NCBI GenBank assembly: GCA_945882755.1
Contig: CAMCWS010000125.1
Span: forward strand, 1-8,390
Length of the DNA: 8,390 nt
Origin: Bordetella parapertussis
GTDB taxonomy: Bacteria > Pseudomonadota > Gammaproteobacteria > Burkholderiales > Burkholderiaceae_C
Reading direction: 5' to 3'
Shown: piece after piece, positions 7,401 to 8,390 of the stretch
Numbering within the stretch: position 1 is the first letter of the stretch
Layout: every line of letters begins with the position of its first letter
Position numbers and translations under genes: made by a program
Notes under the pieces: generated by a model
Seen by the model: only the letters and a program-made list of their open reading frames with translations
The model's database searches: none
Told to the model about the DNA's origin: nothing

Positions 7401-8094
7401 GGGACATTGCGGTGCATGCCACACGCCACGCAATGCATTGGGGGCCGAGCGCAACGAGCAGTCCTATATGCAAGGCGCGGTGGTGGACGGGTGGCAAGCA
7501 CCTGCGCTGACGGGGTTGAACCCATCGCCTGTGCCTTGGAGTGTGGAAGAATTTTTCCGCTATTTGCGACAAGGCCATACAAAGCAACACGGGATAGCTG
7601 CTGGCCCTATGGGTTTGGTCGTGCGCAACTTGGCCTTGGTGCCGGACAACGATATACGTGCCATGGCGGTGTATTTGGCGTCTCTTCAACCCGTCTCAAA
7701 CACAAATGAGGCGCAGCTTGAGACTTTGGCTGCCAAGGTGGTCGCCGATGCGGCAAGTCAAGCCCCGCTGCCAGACACAGCCCAGCGCTTATTCCAAGGC
7801 AGTTGCGGTGCTTGTCACCACGATGGGGATGGCCCTCAGCTGTTGGGCGTGAACCGCCCCTTGGCCTTGAACACCAATGTGCACAGCGACCGCCCCGATA
7901 ACTTGCTGCGCATCGTATTGGAAGGCATTCAGTCGCCGGCTTCTAAAGACATTGGCTTCATGCCTTCGTTTGCGAATACCTTGAGTGACAAACAGTTGGT
8001 GTTGCTGGTTGACGGTATGCGGGCACGTTATGCGCCAGATAAACCAGCTTGGAGTAATACAGCGCAGATCTTGGCAGCCATGCGTAAAGAATAA
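4456..8094 (+). CDS. nicB: Nicotinate dehydrogenase large subunit, molybdopterin domain fused to three cytochrome c domains (NicB-like)
   Basis: This encodes 1212 residues from ATG 4456, which shares its A with the nicA stop (TGATG). A start at 4366 is in frame but lies inside nicA. The molybdenum part has the Ior/NicB order: a first block with GHVDLGTGLRTALAQ (64-78) and GHTALSPNQGATIAS (96-110), a hammerhead-like domain from about 197, the GCYGRNGADD block (401-410), and the active-site glutamate Glu716 in GAGESSSVPG. A Pro/Ala-rich linker (about 756-775), a basic patch and one hydrophobic segment (about 791-813) follow. Then come three haem c motifs: CAGCH (839-843), CGACH (985-989) and CGACH (1117-1121), with Met1052 and Met1169 as likely axial ligands of the last two. 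P. putida NicB is about 1187 residues with the same layout and hydroxylates nicotinate at C6. The cytochromes should be periplasmic; where the catalytic half lies is unclear because it has no export signal. Confidence 0.9.
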   Translation: MRALWVKQRSDIFNARGVLLVLRSPLPQPAPVVGQPTFTASHPSEGDECLLAVWDDGSVTALHGHVDLGTGLRTALAQLVAEELNMSVDKVHLLMGHTALSPNQGATIASTSLQIHGAPLRAAAAQAHEWLCAKAALHFQCEAQQLRLQDGQVLFKDMAISVQHLLAEQQVLLRLDSQTPLKPAADFHTIGQSTPRVDMAAKVFGDLIYVHDMRMPGMFHGRVVRPPYAGADHGDFIGKTLAQVDRESIAHIDGIRAVVVQGDFVGIVAEREEQAEQAMHDLVVQWKPWPGMPHVQDAAQAIRHNTRSTRELVNEGDVEGALSEAAHLLQREYVWPYQMHASIGPSCAVAWWLQGTDAQTPHVQLRVWAGTQNPHVLRADLAMLCGVNDPEVDVVRMEAAGCYGRNGADDVAADAALLSKAVGAPVRVQLSREQEHAWEPKGAAQLMQVRGGVSAKGQASGYDFQTSYPSNGAPTLALLLTRTIAPTARAYEMGDRTARPPYDYADLRVTVHDMPPLLRASWLRGVSALPNSFAHESFIDELAAAANADPLQYRLQMLSDPRAKELLQATADRAGWQVHSQPQQKPSHGDWLQGQGVAYARYVHSKWPGFGAAWSAWVADVEVHRHTGEVHVKRVVVGHDAGLVVNPKGVEQQVHGNVLQTTSRALLEKVETDTNDGRVVSQDWGSYPILSFRQVPVIAVVQMPRQGDEVPLGAGESSSVPGTAAIANAIFDATGIRFRNPPFTPEVVRAALHPLGAPAPAPAPMAETVTQPPKSTQLGVLQGWRKRWQQVTGVAFGVFALSAAIVGWRAALPTVSFNPSNYSADMLQRGQQLAALGNCAGCHTAQDGIPNAGGRPMHTPFGTVFSTNLTPDVQTGIGAWSYQAFERAMRQGISRDGHALYPVFPFTSFAKTNDADMMALYAWLLSQPAVTSHSPEPQMQWGLGWRPLMALWNGLFHAPVQFQAQAQQSAEWNRGAYLVDGLGHCGACHTPRNALGAERNEQSYMQGAVVDGWQAPALTGLNPSPVPWSVEEFFRYLRQGHTKQHGIAAGPMGLVVRNLALVPDNDIRAMAVYLASLQPVSNTNEAQLETLAAKVVADAASQAPLPDTAQRLFQGSCGACHHDGDGPQLLGVNRPLALNTNVHSDRPDNLLRIVLEGIQSPASKDIGFMPSFANTLSDKQLVLLVDGMRARYAPDKPAWSNTAQILAAMRKE

Positions 8095-8097
8095 CTA

Positions 8098-8390
8098 TCA
8101 GCCGTGCACAGCGCTATCGCGTACAAAGTCGTCTAAAAGCTTTTTAAGTTGTTCAGTTTTACGCACACCCAAGACCTTATGGATGGATTGGTGATGGGCG
8201 TCGACTTGGGCGGTCAGGCGTTGCACCATCGCCAAACCTGTGTTGGAAATAAAGACCAGCACTTTGCGACTGTCTTCTGGTGAGGTGTTGCGCATGACCA
8301 AGCCGCGGCTCACAAGCTTGTCGATGTTTTTGGTAAGGGCGGGATGGTTCATCAGCACCTGCTCGGCCAATTCCCCCATAGCGCGTCCGT
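8098..8390 (-). CDS. MarR-family transcriptional regulator, C-terminal part (5' end off the window)
   Basis: The reading frame runs from the right edge to the stop at 8098-8100. Residues Gly-Arg-Ala precede the internal ATG at 8379, so the true start lies beyond the window and about 96 residues are seen, roughly two thirds of a usual 140-150-residue MarR protein. It shows the recognition-helix region (LMNHPALTKNIDKLVSRGLV) and the wing, SPEDSRKVLVFISNTG, with the conserved Asp-x-Arg followed by strand and Gly. A C-terminal dimerisation helix (TEQLKKLLDDFV) ends the protein. It converges with nicB across a 3-base gap. In P. putida the MarR protein NicR represses the nic genes and responds to 6-hydroxynicotinate, so this one may control the cluster. 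That link is inferred from position, and no operator is visible here. Confidence 0.85.
   Translation of the reverse strand, partial: GRAMGELAEQVLMNHPALTKNIDKLVSRGLVMRNTSPEDSRKVLVFISNTGLAMVQRLTAQVDAHHQSIHKVLGVRKTEQLKKLLDDFVRDSAVHG

Noticed and set aside
8135..8144. Perfect palindrome AAAAGCTTTT near the end of the operon as a terminator
   Set aside because: It has no loop and little GC. It is explained by Lys-Lys-Leu-Leu codons of the MarR C-terminal helix.

Overview
The window is almost completely coding. Seven genes lie on the + strand in one tight run, and one gene converges on them from the right on the - strand. Moderately high GC, heavy use of TTG for leucine and a gene set I associate with Burkholderiales suggest a betaproteobacterium, probably Comamonadaceae-like (Limnohabitans, Rhodoferax or Variovorax type). 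This is a judgement from reading, not a search. No tRNA, rRNA, insertion sequence, CRISPR array or intergenic stretch longer than about 20 bases is visible.

Layout of the + strand run: (1) the C-terminal part of a 6-hydroxynicotinate reductase-like protein, cut by the left edge; (2) a UPF0280 protein, a relative of the ApbE flavin transferases; (3) and (4) two tandem, diverged copies of the DUF1185 / 'amino acid synthesis' family; (5) a nicotinamidase with its complete catalytic triad and metal ligands; (6) a small subunit with two [2Fe-2S] clusters, NicA-like; (7) a 1212-residue fusion of a molybdopterin hydroxylase, one membrane anchor and three c-type cytochrome domains, NicB-like. Junctions are overlaps or gaps of at most 18 bases, so this is very likely one operon whose promoter lies left of the window. 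On the - strand, a MarR-family regulator, cut by the right edge, ends 3 bases from the nicB stop.

How the parts fit: nicotinamidase turns nicotinamide into nicotinate, NicAB hydroxylates nicotinate to 6-hydroxynicotinate and passes electrons to c-type haem, and the reductase-like protein would then reduce 6-hydroxynicotinate to 1,4,5,6-tetrahydro-6-oxonicotinate. This points to a reductive route like that of Eubacterium barkeri fermentation and of Azorhizobium caulinodans, rather than the NicC/NicX maleamate route of Pseudomonas putida. No ring-opening hydrolase (enamidase) is visible. The conserved but unassigned genes in the middle are the most interesting part: UPF0280 may attach the covalent flavin of the reductase, and the DUF1185 pair may act on the ring-reduced or ring-opened intermediates. 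Both roles are inference.
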